A stretch of 64,000 nt of DNA from Chloroflexota bacterium (GCA_013388855.1 JACAEM010000010.1:1-64000), one strand, 5' to 3'. Counted from the first letter of the stretch, positions 23,717 to 31,599 are shown. Notes: generated by a model not told the origin, from the letters alone. A program made the numbers and translations.

Positions 23717-24420
23717 CACCTGGCTGGCGTTTTCAACGGCGGAAGTTTATTCCCCGCTCCCCGTTTCCTCACCTCCACCCAAATGGACTGTGACAATTCA
23801 TAGCCGATGATGTGATCGTGTGGTTTCATTTCCAGCCGCAGTGGGCCTTTGAACGGCGCGCAACTCAGCAAATGGAATGGTGTCCCCGGCACGAGACCGA
23901 TCTCGGCGATGTAGTGTAGTTTGTCCATGTTGTGGGTGCGGACACGGCTGACGATGCAATCCGACCCTGACGGGACATCCACCAACGGTTCGTCCCGGAC
24001 CTCAGGCATGACTCCGTCTTTGGATGGGATTGGCTCTCCGTGCGGGCAGCGCGTGGGATACCCCGCCAACTCATCCATGCGGTCTTCGAGTTCGTCGTTG
24101 ATGCCTTTTTCGAAGGTATCTGATAACACGTGGGCGGACGCCCAATCGTATTTCATTACTTTGACGAGGAACACCTCTGTCAGGCGGTGACGGCGCAAGG
24201 CGGGCATGGCGATCTTTTCGCCGGTCTTCGTCAGCCGCACCCCGCGATAGGGTTCGTGGACCAAATATCCGCTTTGATTGAGGCGTTTCACCATCGTGGA
24301 GATTGCCTGAGCGGAGGTGTCCACATGCTCGCTGAGCAGTGAAAGAGGTACCTGCTCATGATCCTGTTGCAGGCGGTAGATTTCTGCGGCATAGCGTTGC
24401 ATTGTGGGGCTGACGGTCAT
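23716..24420 (-). CDS. Second DtxR/MntR-family metal-dependent regulator
   Basis: The 234-residue protein has the same three parts as its neighbour: winged helix (VPLSLLSEHVDTSAQAISTMVKRL), metal-binding domain (LTEVFLVKVMKYDWASAHVLSD, CPHGEPIP) and SH3-like domain. The tail is short and basic. Differences in the recognition helix suggest a different operator. A perfect 9+1+9 palindrome lies 16 bases upstream, in the gap shared with the divergent HutX-like gene, so it may control itself and heme genes. Confidence 0.88.
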   Translation of the reverse strand: MTVSPTMQRYAAEIYRLQQDHEQVPLSLLSEHVDTSAQAISTMVKRLNQSGYLVHEPYRGVRLTKTGEKIAMPALRRHRLTEVFLVKVMKYDWASAHVLSDTFEKGINDELEDRMDELAGYPTRCPHGEPIPSKDGVMPEVRDEPLVDVPSGSDCIVSRVRTHNMDKLHYIAEIGLVPGTPFHLLSCAPFKGPLRLEMKPHDHIIGYELSQSIWVEVRKRGAGNKLPPLKTPAR

Positions 24421-24435
24421 AAAGGTTCTTCCAAA

Positions 24436-24454
24436 TTTTCAACCCGGTTGAAAA
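24436..24454. promoter_or_regulatory. Perfect palindromic operator candidate
   Basis: TTTTCAACCCGGTTGAAAA consists of two perfect 9-base arms around one central base. It is centred in the divergent promoter region between the second DtxR-family gene and the HutX-like gene, a place and size typical for a dimeric DtxR-family regulator. Confidence 0.6.
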
Positions 24455-24582
24455 CGGATTGTAGAGAGATATAACAAAAATTTAATACAAATATCTAGAA
24501 TATTACCGATGACAAAATTATACTACGCACCATTCTAAATAAGATAAAACTAATCATATTATTAATACAGGAAAATGCCGAT

Positions 24583-25122
24583 ATGTTCCAAACCATCACT
24601 CCCCTCAGCCCCGACCTCACGCAGGAAGAACGCCTCGCCGCCATCCGCGAAGCCTACAACGCCGACCGTTCGCAGATGACCCTCATGCTTGCCCATCAAC
24701 TGGGTGTTCCCGAAGTGGACATCCTGCGCGCCCTCGACGGCGACACCGCCCGCAAACTCGATGCCTCGCGCTGGGAGGAACTCGTCCGCGCGTTCGAGCC
24801 GCTCGGTGATGTGACCGTCATCGTCTCGAACGGAGCCGCCACCATCGAGGTCTTCGGCCGGTTTGGCAAATTCTGGGTCAAAGACGGCTTCCTCAACATC
24901 CGCACCGGGTCGCTGGACATGCACATCCGCGGCTGGGAACTGGCTTCGGTCTTTGCCTTCCGCAAACCCAGCCACCTCGACAAGCATGAAGCGCTCTCCT
25001 TCCAATTCTTCGACCGAAGGGGCACGGCGGCGTTCAAGGTTTTCCTCAACTTCGGCGGCGTCCCCTCCCCCGAAGTGACAGAACAATACGACAGGCTGGT
25101 CGAAATGTTCGCGGTGAAGTAA
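24583..25122 (+). CDS. HutX/ChuX-like heme utilisation protein
   Basis: The 179-residue protein resembles cytosolic heme carriers of the HutX/ChuX family. GFLNIRTGSLDMHIRGWELASVFA aligns with the GYFNLRGKHGMSGHI region of ChuX, followed by ALSFQFFDRRGTAAFKVFL. It is divergently oriented from the metal regulator and shares its palindrome. A TATACT box at 24519-24524 may be its -10. It should handle heme in the cytoplasm; whether it also degrades it is unknown. Confidence 0.75.
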   Translation: MFQTITPLSPDLTQEERLAAIREAYNADRSQMTLMLAHQLGVPEVDILRALDGDTARKLDASRWEELVRAFEPLGDVTVIVSNGAATIEVFGRFGKFWVKDGFLNIRTGSLDMHIRGWELASVFAFRKPSHLDKHEALSFQFFDRRGTAAFKVFLNFGGVPSPEVTEQYDRLVEMFAVK

Positions 25123-25220
25123 TCCACCCTACCGGCGCAAATGCTCACAAAACTCTAGTAGAATTCTGCATAAATCTACATTGCCTGATGAAAAATTCTG
25201 CCTAAAATTACCAAAAACGA

Positions 25221-25247
25221 GGCGAGGGCGCACATTCCGCCCTTGCC
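25221..25247 (+). terminator. GC-rich hairpin after the HutX-like gene
   Basis: GGCGAGGGCG pairs with CGCCCTTGCC (one G-U pair), followed by CTGTTTAA. The poor U-run makes termination less certain. The rest of the gap before the transporter gene holds an ATTACCAAT-type repeat (about 25264-25297). Confidence 0.5.
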
Positions 25248-25297
25248 CTGTTTAACCTCGTTCCCTCAATTACCAATCTACCAATTACTAACCTCTC

Positions 25298-26638
25298 ATG
25301 CTCCTCAAACGCCTCCAACTTGCCCTCATCCACACCGCCGTCGCCATGACGCTCGTCCCCATCAACAGCACCCTCAACCGCGTCATGATCTTCGACCTCG
25401 GCATCTCCAAGACCCTCTTCACCCTGCTTGCCATCTTACCCTACCTGCTTTCGCCCATCCAGGTTGCCATCGGCTCCTTCTCGGACCGTCACCCCATCTT
25501 CGGCTACCGCCGCACGCCCTACATCCTTGCGGGGCTTCTGCTGTGCGTGATCGGCGTCGCTGTCTCCCCGCAGGTTGCCCTGCTCATCAGCCAAAACTTC
25601 ACGCTTGGCATCATCGCGGGCGTGCTTGCCTTTGGCGCGTGGGGGATGGGCTACAACCTCTCCGCCGTCTCCTACCTCTCCCTCGCCTCCGAACTCTCCG
25701 GCGAAAAGGGACGCGGCAAAACCATCGCGACCATGTTCACGCTCATGGTCATCGGCTTGATTGCGACGGGCATCAGCCTCAGCCGCCTCGTCCCGACTTT
25801 TGACCCTGTCACCCTCGAACGCGCCTTCCTCATCGTCGCCGCCTCCGCCCTGACCTTGGGACTGCTCGGTCTCTTCAAACTGGAACCACGCTTCAGCCTT
25901 TCCTCCTCTCCTCAAGCCGAAGGCGCGGTGGGTGGACAAAGGGGGGCTCCCAAAGCGGATACTTACACCGTCCGCGAAATGACCGCCGCCATCACCGAAA
26001 ATCGCGTGGCGAAAATCTTCTTCCTTTACCTGCTCCTGCTCCTTGCCGCCATCCTTGGGCAGGACGTTTTGCTCGAACCCTTCGCCGCCCAAGCCTTCGG
26101 CATGACCCTCGAACAGACCTCGCGCATCGTGTCCATCACCAACACCTTCACCCTTATCGCTTTTATTGTGACGGGCATCCTCGACGGGCGCGTCAAAAAG
26201 AAATACGTCGCTCAAGCGGGCAACCTCGGCGCGCTGCTCGGCTTCCTCACCATCGTCCTCAGCGGACTGACCGCCAGCACAACCGCTTTCTACATCGGCA
26301 TCACCCTGCTGGGATTTGGCACCGGTGTCTCCACCATCGCCAACCTCTCGCTCATGTTCGATCTGACTGTTCCCGAAAAAGTCGGTCTCTACATCGGTGC
26401 GTGGGGCTTCTCAAACGGACTCTCGCGCCTCGTGGGTCTGCTCATGGCGGGTGTGGTGGCAGACGTGGCAACGGTGCTCACCGGCGACGCTTTGCACGGA
26501 TACCTTGTCGTCTTCGGCATCGAGGCATTGATGTTGTTCGCGGCGGCAATCATGCTCTACCGCATTGACGTTGCCGCCTTCCAGAAACAAGCCCACGAAC
26601 CCTCCTTTACCGACCGGGTTGCCGTGGTGGCAGATTAA
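25298..26638 (+). CDS. PucC/BCD-family major facilitator transporter
   Basis: The 446-residue protein has about 12 membrane helices. It carries segments typical of the PucC (bacteriochlorophyll delivery) branch of MFS proteins: RLQLALIHTAVAMTLVPINSTLNRVMI, PIQVAIGSFSDRHPIFGYRRTPYI and AWGFSNGLSRLVG. PucC-type proteins are known from phototrophs, where they assist light-harvesting assembly. This window shows no photosynthesis genes. Next to a HutX-like protein, transport or handling of a tetrapyrrole is a reasonable but unproven guess. Confidence 0.82.
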   Translation: MLLKRLQLALIHTAVAMTLVPINSTLNRVMIFDLGISKTLFTLLAILPYLLSPIQVAIGSFSDRHPIFGYRRTPYILAGLLLCVIGVAVSPQVALLISQNFTLGIIAGVLAFGAWGMGYNLSAVSYLSLASELSGEKGRGKTIATMFTLMVIGLIATGISLSRLVPTFDPVTLERAFLIVAASALTLGLLGLFKLEPRFSLSSSPQAEGAVGGQRGAPKADTYTVREMTAAITENRVAKIFFLYLLLLLAAILGQDVLLEPFAAQAFGMTLEQTSRIVSITNTFTLIAFIVTGILDGRVKKKYVAQAGNLGALLGFLTIVLSGLTASTTAFYIGITLLGFGTGVSTIANLSLMFDLTVPEKVGLYIGAWGFSNGLSRLVGLLMAGVVADVATVLTGDALHGYLVVFGIEALMLFAAAIMLYRIDVAAFQKQAHEPSFTDRVAVVAD

Positions 26639-26717
26639 GCGTAACGGACGCTCTCTAAAGTCTGAAACCGGTGCAAGCCTGCCCTGAGACTTGTCGAAGG
26701 GAGAGCGCCTTGTACGC
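26638..26717. repeat. Palindromic intergenic repeat with CCCTGAGACTTGTCGAAGGG core
   Basis: The core at 26682-26701 is a variant of a repeat unit common in environmental genomes. It is framed by CGCTCTC (26649-26655) and GAGAGCG (26701-26707), and more loosely by GCGTA and TACGC at the ends, giving a MITE-like inverted structure. Confidence 0.6.
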
Positions 26718-26739
26718 GGTACACAATAAAAGGATGAAC

Positions 26740-27366
26740 ATGACTGACGAATGGCTTTCCCTCAGCGACGCGGCAAAATTGCTTGGCGTGCATCCCAGCA
26801 CCGTGCGGCTTTGGTCCGACAAGGGCGCAATCCCCGTCCACAAAACACAGGGCGGACACCGCCGCTACAAGCGCAGTGAAATCCTGCTTTGGGCAGAGAC
26901 CAACTCAAAGTCCCAGACAGAGGCACTGGCTCCCGAAGGCATGATGAACGAGGTCGTGAAGAACGTCCGTATGCAGATTTCGGAAGGACGTCTTCAAGCC
27001 GAGTCCTGGTATCAAAAGTTGGACGAGGATGCGCGCGCCCAGTATCGCATGAGCGCCCGTTCCCTGTTCCAGGGTATGATGACTTATGTAGCTACGAACG
27101 GGGAGGAAGCTGCCACCGAAGCCTATGCCATTGGGTATGAATATGCATCCCGGGCGCGACGGTATCAACTCAGTTACGTCGACGCGGCACGGGCATTCCT
27201 GTTCTTTCGCGATACGCTGGTCGAGTCGGTCGTCAAAGTGTATAGCGAAGCGAACGTCCCGCCGAAGCGGGCAACGGAGATGTATACGAAGATTCATACA
27301 TTTACCGACGACATCCTGATCAGCCTTCTGGAAACCTACCGAAAACTGGAACATGCGAATCACTGA
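26740..27366 (+). CDS. MerR-type helix-turn-helix regulator with helical C-terminal domain
   Basis: The 208-residue protein begins with an excisionase/MerR-like HTH: WLSLSDAAKLLGVHPSTVRLW, then GAIPVHKTQGGHRRYKRSEI. The C-terminal ~140 residues form an all-helical domain reminiscent of RsbR-type sensor domains (EEAATEAYAIGYEYASRARRYQLSYVDAARAF). Ligand and targets are unknown. ATG 26740 is chosen because AAAAGG lies six bases upstream; ATG 26734 is an alternative. A palindromic repeat lies directly upstream. Confidence 0.78.
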   Translation: MTDEWLSLSDAAKLLGVHPSTVRLWSDKGAIPVHKTQGGHRRYKRSEILLWAETNSKSQTEALAPEGMMNEVVKNVRMQISEGRLQAESWYQKLDEDARAQYRMSARSLFQGMMTYVATNGEEAATEAYAIGYEYASRARRYQLSYVDAARAFLFFRDTLVESVVKVYSEANVPPKRATEMYTKIHTFTDDILISLLETYRKLEHANH

Positions 27367-27371
27367 GGCGG

Positions 27372-27377
27372 TATAAT
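27372..27377 (+). promoter_or_regulatory. TATAAT -10 box of a leaderless gene
   Basis: A perfect TATAAT ends six bases before the ATG at 27384 and begins just after the stop codon of the preceding regulator gene. Confidence 0.6.
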
Positions 27378-27383
27378 CGTCGC

Positions 27384-27869
27384 ATGATTCTCGACCTTCC
27401 CCTCATTCTCGAAACCAGAAGAAACCATGCGCTCGAACATGCCACCCTGCACATCCTTGCGCGAAAATATCGCACCTCGATGGCCGGACATTCCAACCCG
27501 ACGGGCTTTTTCCTGCTGGGCGATGTGACCAGCGAGGATGTTTCCTCCGCTGCGACGGAGGCGATGGCGCGATTGCTCGCAGGTGAAAGCGAACTTGCCG
27601 TCCATCCCGGTTGTGGGACGAATCTCGCCGCCACTGCGCTTCTCGCGGGGACCTTTGCCTGGGCGCCGCTTCGAGGAGCAAAATCCAACTTTTGGCGGGT
27701 GTGGCTGATTCCACTGGCGGTTCTCTTTGCCGCCCTCGGCTATTTCCTCAGCAAGCCGCTCGGACCGTGGCTCCAAAAATACATCACCACCGAAGCGGAC
27801 CTGGGCGACATGCAGATTGTCGAGATTGTCTCCATCCGCAAAGGCGTTCACCGTATCGTCACGAAATAA
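27384..27869 (+). CDS. Conserved membrane protein, DUF6391-like
   Basis: The 161-residue protein has an N-terminal ETRRNHALEHATLHILARK motif, a VHPGCGTNLAATALLAG segment and one or two membrane helices (about 83-98 and 108-126). The pattern RNHALEHAT plus GCGTN fits the DUF6391 family of unknown function. Conserved His and Cys residues suggest a metal or catalytic site. Its message is probably leaderless. Confidence 0.6.
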   Translation: MILDLPLILETRRNHALEHATLHILARKYRTSMAGHSNPTGFFLLGDVTSEDVSSAATEAMARLLAGESELAVHPGCGTNLAATALLAGTFAWAPLRGAKSNFWRVWLIPLAVLFAALGYFLSKPLGPWLQKYITTEADLGDMQIVEIVSIRKGVHRIVTK

Positions 27870-27902
27870 TTCATGGGTACGCATGTTGTGCCCCGCCATA
27901 CT

Positions 27903-28871
27903 ATGCCCAACCTTTTTTTCCTCTTTGGCAACGATGAATTCGCCATCGCGCGTAAACTCAAGGATTTTGAGTCCGATTTCACCGATCCCACCAGCGCGGA
28001 CATGAACACCGCACGCCTTGATGCGCGCTCGATGAATGAAAACGACCTGAATAACGCCGTCAATGCCATGCCATTCCTTGCCAAGAAGCGGCTGGTTTTG
28101 CTGGCAAATCCCTCCGCCAAATACAACAATCCTTCCGCCCGCAAGAAATTCCTCGAATTCATCGAAAACGCGCCCGACACCACGCGGCTGGTGATGTATG
28201 AAACGGTCGAGCCGCGCGACGCCGACAAACACTGGCTGGTGAAATGGGCGGAGAAGAACAGCGCAAAAATCCAGACCAAAGCCTTCATGCTCCCCAAATT
28301 GAGGGACATGACCGGCTGGATTATCAATGAGACGAAAAATCAGGGCGGGCAAATCGAACCGCGCGCGGCGGAAATGCTGAGAGATATGGTCGGCGTGGAC
28401 ACGCGTCAGGCGGGGATGGAGATCGCCAAACTGCTGGCATACGTCAATTGGGCGCGGCAGGTCAAGGTCGCGGATGTCGAAGCGGTTTGCATCGTCACTT
28501 CACAGCAATCGGTATTCGATTTTGTCGATGCGCTCTCGAACGGTAACGGCAAACAGGCACAGCGTCTCCTGCACCGTCTGCTTGAGTCGGAAGATCCGTT
28601 TTCGTTGTGGGGGATGGTTGTGCGGCAGTTCCGCCTGCTGATCCAGGCGCGCGAGATTCTGGATGGACGCGGGGACAAGGATGATGTGGCGCGTACGCTG
28701 GGTGTGCATCCGTTTGTGGCGGAGAAGACCGCGCAACAGGCTGTGCGTTTCTCGATGGAATCGCTTGAGAGTATTTATCGAAAATTATTGAGAATTGACG
28801 AAGGGGTAAAAACGAGTCAGCTTACGCTGGAATTGGCGATGGATACACTGGTCGTGGAATTGGCAGGATAA
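27903..28871 (+). CDS. holA: DNA polymerase III subunit delta
   Basis: The protein (322 residues from ATG 27903) has the HolA clamp-loader architecture. It begins NLFFLFGNDEFAIARKL and has the central AAA+-like region without a strict Walker A. The C-terminal collar domain includes SVFDFVDALSNGNGKQAQRLLHRLLE and MVVRQFRLLIQAREI. It helps load the sliding clamp. An upstream ATG at 27873 is in frame, but family similarity begins at 27903. Confidence 0.88.
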   Translation: MPNLFFLFGNDEFAIARKLKDFESDFTDPTSADMNTARLDARSMNENDLNNAVNAMPFLAKKRLVLLANPSAKYNNPSARKKFLEFIENAPDTTRLVMYETVEPRDADKHWLVKWAEKNSAKIQTKAFMLPKLRDMTGWIINETKNQGGQIEPRAAEMLRDMVGVDTRQAGMEIAKLLAYVNWARQVKVADVEAVCIVTSQQSVFDFVDALSNGNGKQAQRLLHRLLESEDPFSLWGMVVRQFRLLIQAREILDGRGDKDDVARTLGVHPFVAEKTAQQAVRFSMESLESIYRKLLRIDEGVKTSQLTLELAMDTLVVELAG

Positions 28872-28903
28872 CGTCAGTGCAGACGAAGTGAAGCAATTTC
28901 CTG
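28871..28903. repeat. Degraded copy of the GTCATTGCGAG repeat
   Basis: CGTCAGTGCAGACGAAGTGAAGCAATTTC lies between convergent genes and matches one arm of the element at 861-944 with substitutions. The second arm is missing. Confidence 0.45.
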
Positions 28904-28906
28904 ATT

Positions 28907-29284
28907 TCAAAACAGACTTTCCTGCCTCACCTCGTCACCCGGACCTCTCCACCCGTATTTCTTCATATACACTTTGTCGTTCACGAAAACGATTCCCTCC
29001 TCCTCCAGCAACTGACGCTGACGCTCCGCCCCCGGCCGGTCGCTGATTTTTCCCTGCGCGTTGATGACCCTCTGCCACGGCACGTCGTCGGGGCAGGCTG
29101 CCATCGCACCGCCCACCCAGCGCGGACCAAAGGCTTTGTATGACTCGAAATCCACGCCATTGGGCGGCGGGAGCATCAGCGCGATCTGCCCGTACGCGGC
29201 GACCTTTCCGCGCGGGATCTGGCGCACGAGGTTCCAGACCTGTTCGTAATAGGCTTGCGGGTTGGGAGGGGAGGTGAATCTCAT
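28907..29284 (-). CDS. Alkyltransferase-like (ATL) DNA repair protein
   Basis: The 125-residue protein has the DNA-binding domain of O6-alkylguanine-DNA alkyltransferases (VWNLVRQIPRGKVAAYGQIA, GGAMAACPDDVPWQRVIN). The active-site Cys of the PCHR motif is Trp here (PWQR), so it cannot accept alkyl groups. ATL proteins bind alkylated guanine and hand the lesion to nucleotide excision repair. It ends a run of four - strand genes and faces holA. Confidence 0.85.
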   Translation of the reverse strand: MRFTSPPNPQAYYEQVWNLVRQIPRGKVAAYGQIALMLPPPNGVDFESYKAFGPRWVGGAMAACPDDVPWQRVINAQGKISDRPGAERQRQLLEEEGIVFVNDKVYMKKYGWRGPGDEVRQESLF

Positions 29285-29311
29285 GGTAAGTGGTAGAGGG
29301 TAAGTGGAGAA

Positions 29312-29593
29312 TTATGAATTGACGAACTCTCCGCCAGTGATGGACTTCTCCAGCAATTGACGCGAGGCGTCGAACTTCAACTCCACTTCGATCTGCTGGA
29401 AACAGCGATTGCTGCCCACGAGTCCCTTGCGGACAAGGTAACCGTTTCCTTCGTCGTTCAGGCTGAGGTCGTTATCCAGGTCAATGCGCCCCTCGATGAT
29501 CTCGCCACAGCGTTTGCATTTCACCTGAAAGGTGTGGTAATGCTTTTTGGGTTTGGCGGGTTCACTGCTGAAGAGTTTTTTGAGGAAGCCCAT
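29312..29593 (-). CDS. Small zinc-ribbon-like protein, unknown function
   Basis: I do not recognise a named family. The 93-residue protein has a basic N-terminus (MGFLKKLFSSEPAKPKKHYH), a CKRCG pair and a further Cys (GSNRCFQQIEVELKFD), suggesting a metal-binding ribbon. Similar short proteins are widespread in Chloroflexota. Its ribosome site lies at the edge of the upstream palindromic repeat. Confidence 0.6.
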   Translation of the reverse strand: MGFLKKLFSSEPAKPKKHYHTFQVKCKRCGEIIEGRIDLDNDLSLNDEGNGYLVRKGLVGSNRCFQQIEVELKFDASRQLLEKSITGGEFVNS

Positions 29594-29605
29594 GAATTGT
29601 CTCCC

Positions 29606-29669
29606 GTCATCCTGAGCGAAGCGAAGGATCTCTTATTCGATGGGAAAGAGACTCTTCGCTCAGAGTGAC
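29606..29669. repeat. Palindromic repeat, GTCATCCTGAGCGAAG family
   Basis: GTCATCCTGAGCGAAG is mirrored by CTTCGCTCAGAGTGAC, with GGATCTC and GAGACT inner arms. It occupies nearly all of the gap between the aldo/keto reductase and the zinc-ribbon gene, and may affect the read-through between them. Confidence 0.75.
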
Positions 29670-29675
29670 ATTGTT

Positions 29676-30668
29676 CTAGCCTTTTAGCATCTCTTCGATT
29701 CTACCCAACTCCTCCTCGCTGAACTTCAAATTGTTCAACGCGGTGAGGTTGTCTTCGAGCTGTTTTACACTGCTCGCGCCGATCAGGGAGGATGTCACGG
29801 CGGGCTTGCGAAGTGTCCAGGCGATTGCCATTTGCGCGAGGGATTGTCCGCGTTGTTTGGCGAGTTCGTTGAGTTGTTGCACTTTGGGCAGGTTGGCTTT
29901 TACTTGATCGGGCGTGAGCCAGACGCGCTCGGTTTTGGAGGCGCGGGCGTCAGCGGGGATTCCGCCCAGGTAACGGTCGGTCAGCTGTCCCTGCGCGAGA
30001 GGCGAGAAGACGATGCAGCCGATCCCCTCTTCGACGAGCACATCCAGCAGTCCGTGTTCGATCCAGCGGTCGAACATGTTGTAAGACGGTTGGTGGATGA
30101 GGCAGGGAGTCCCCATCCCGCGCAGGATTTGCGCGGCGCGCCGCGTCATTTCAGGACTGTAGCTGGAGATGCCGACATACAAAGCCTTTCCCTGTCTGAC
30201 GGTGGAGTCGAGCGCGCCCATGGTCTCTTCGAGCGGCGTGTCGGGATCGGGGCGGTGACTGTAGAAGATGTCCACGTAGTCGAGCCCCATGCGCTTGAGG
30301 GACTGGTCGAGGCTGGCGAGCAGGTATTTGCGCGAGCCCCATTCGCCATACGGACCGGGCCACATATCGTAGCCTGCCTTGGTGGAGATGATGAGTTCGT
30401 CGCGGTAGGGGTGGAAATCCTGTTTATAGAGCAGCCCGAAATTCGTTTCGGCGGAACCGGGCGGCGGCCCATAGTTGTTGGCGAGGTCGAAGTGCGTGAT
30501 GCCGAGGTCAAAGGCGCGGCGGGCGATGGCGCGCATGTTCTCGAAGCGGTCCACGCCGCCGAAGTTGTACCACCAGCCGAGCGAGATGGCGGGCAGTTTG
30601 AGCCCGCTTCTGCCGACGCGGTTATAGGTCATGGAGTTGTAACGGGTATCTGAGGCGAGGTAGGGCAT
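29676..30668 (-). CDS. Aldo/keto reductase, YghZ / glyceraldehyde-3-phosphate reductase type
   Basis: The 330-residue TIM-barrel enzyme is closest in pattern to E. coli YghZ: GRSGLKLPAISLGWWYNFG, then FDLANNYGPPPGSAE with the catalytic Tyr, STKAGYDMWPGPYGEWGSRK with the Lys, and the His in DIFYSHRPDPDTP. NADPH-dependent reduction of small aldehydes such as L-glyceraldehyde 3-phosphate or methylglyoxal is expected. ATG 30668 has AAGGAT upstream; the longer frame before it is not homologous. It lies 47 bases after surE and probably shares its transcript. Confidence 0.88.
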   Translation of the reverse strand: MPYLASDTRYNSMTYNRVGRSGLKLPAISLGWWYNFGGVDRFENMRAIARRAFDLGITHFDLANNYGPPPGSAETNFGLLYKQDFHPYRDELIISTKAGYDMWPGPYGEWGSRKYLLASLDQSLKRMGLDYVDIFYSHRPDPDTPLEETMGALDSTVRQGKALYVGISSYSPEMTRRAAQILRGMGTPCLIHQPSYNMFDRWIEHGLLDVLVEEGIGCIVFSPLAQGQLTDRYLGGIPADARASKTERVWLTPDQVKANLPKVQQLNELAKQRGQSLAQMAIAWTLRKPAVTSSLIGASSVKQLEDNLTALNNLKFSEEELGRIEEMLKG

Positions 30669-30715
30669 AGGCGTATCCTTATATTTGGCAAGGGCGATAC
30701 TGCGTCCGCTGTAAA

Positions 30716-31480
30716 TTAAAACTCCCACTTCTTCAACGTATCCATTGCCTTGTAATGGGTCAGGTCCAATTCCAGCGGCGTGATGGAGACGTAGCCTTCC
30801 TTGAGCGCGCCGAAGTCGGTGCCGGGTTCCATCACTCCGGTGGGATGCTCCCCGCCGATCCAATAGTAGGGTTTACCGCGCGGGTCAATGCGTTCGTCCA
30901 GGGCGTCGCGGTAGACGCGCAATCCCTGACGGGTGATCATGTAGCCCTTGAGTTCATTCTCCTTGAGGTACGGCACGTTGACGTTCAACACCACGCCCTC
31001 CGGCAGACCGTCCACAAGGACTTTTTCCGCCACGCGGCGTCCCACAATGGCGGCGGTGGAATAATCCAACGCGCCTTTGAATCCTTCGGGCGAGTCAAGC
31101 GAAACGGCAATTCCCTTTACGCCCGCAATGACCGCCTCCATCGCGGCGGTGACGGTTCCCGAATAGGTCACATCATGCCCGATGTTGGCGTTGGGATTGA
31201 TGCCCGAGATGACCAGGTCCACTTCCTCTTCGAGATAGCCGAGCAAGGGGATGGCGACACAATCCGAGGGCGCGCCGTCGGATGTGAAAGCGGATGTGCC
31301 GTCGGCAAGCGTCGTCTCGCGCACCCGCAACGGACGATCCATCGTCTTGACATGCCCCGAAGCCGACCAGTTGCGGTCCGGGGCAAAGACGGTCACTTTG
31401 CCGAGTTTGCGCATTTCCTGCGCGAGGGCAAGCAGTCCCGGCGCTTGCACGCCGTCGTCATTGGTTACGAGGATATGCAT
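30716..31480 (-). CDS. surE: 5'/3'-nucleotidase SurE
   Basis: The 254-residue enzyme has the SurE metal site: ILVTNDDGVQAPGL with the acidic pair, the Ser of NWSASGH, and SGINPNANIGHDVTYSGTVTAAMEA with the Asn ligand. SurE removes phosphate from nucleoside monophosphates and some polyphosphates. A TATAAT promoter lies about 40 bases upstream. Length is typical for the family. Confidence 0.95.
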   Translation of the reverse strand: MHILVTNDDGVQAPGLLALAQEMRKLGKVTVFAPDRNWSASGHVKTMDRPLRVRETTLADGTSAFTSDGAPSDCVAIPLLGYLEEEVDLVISGINPNANIGHDVTYSGTVTAAMEAVIAGVKGIAVSLDSPEGFKGALDYSTAAIVGRRVAEKVLVDGLPEGVVLNVNVPYLKENELKGYMITRQGLRVYRDALDERIDPRGKPYYWIGGEHPTGVMEPGTDFGALKEGYVSITPLELDLTHYKAMDTLKKWEF

Positions 31481-31519
31481 GAGTTGATTCCCGGTTTCAG
31501 AGTTTGGAATTGTGATTGG

Positions 31520-31525
31520 ATTATA
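31520..31525 (-). promoter_or_regulatory. TATAAT -10 box of surE
   Basis: On the - strand, GGTTATAATCC lies about 40 bases before the surE ATG, giving an ordinary leader about 33 bases long, unlike the leaderless genes elsewhere in the window. Confidence 0.5.
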
Positions 31526-31541
31526 ACCCCACCCTGGTCAT

Positions 31542-31576
31542 GAAAAAATCCGGGCGGAGCGTGCTCGACCCGGATT
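31542..31576 (-). terminator. Intrinsic terminator after the asparagine-synthetase-like gene
   Basis: AATCCGGG (31547-31554) pairs with CCCGGATT (31569-31576). On the - strand the hairpin is followed by TTTTTT. It ends the operon that starts with the enolase-like gene. Confidence 0.8.
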
Positions 31577-31599
31577 GAAGATTTTGTGAAAGCGAAAGA

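Noticed and set aside
25436-26215. Long - strand frame opposite the PucC-type transporter
   Set aside because: Antisense of a clear 12-helix membrane protein; composition Gly/Glu/Asp-rich with no domain.
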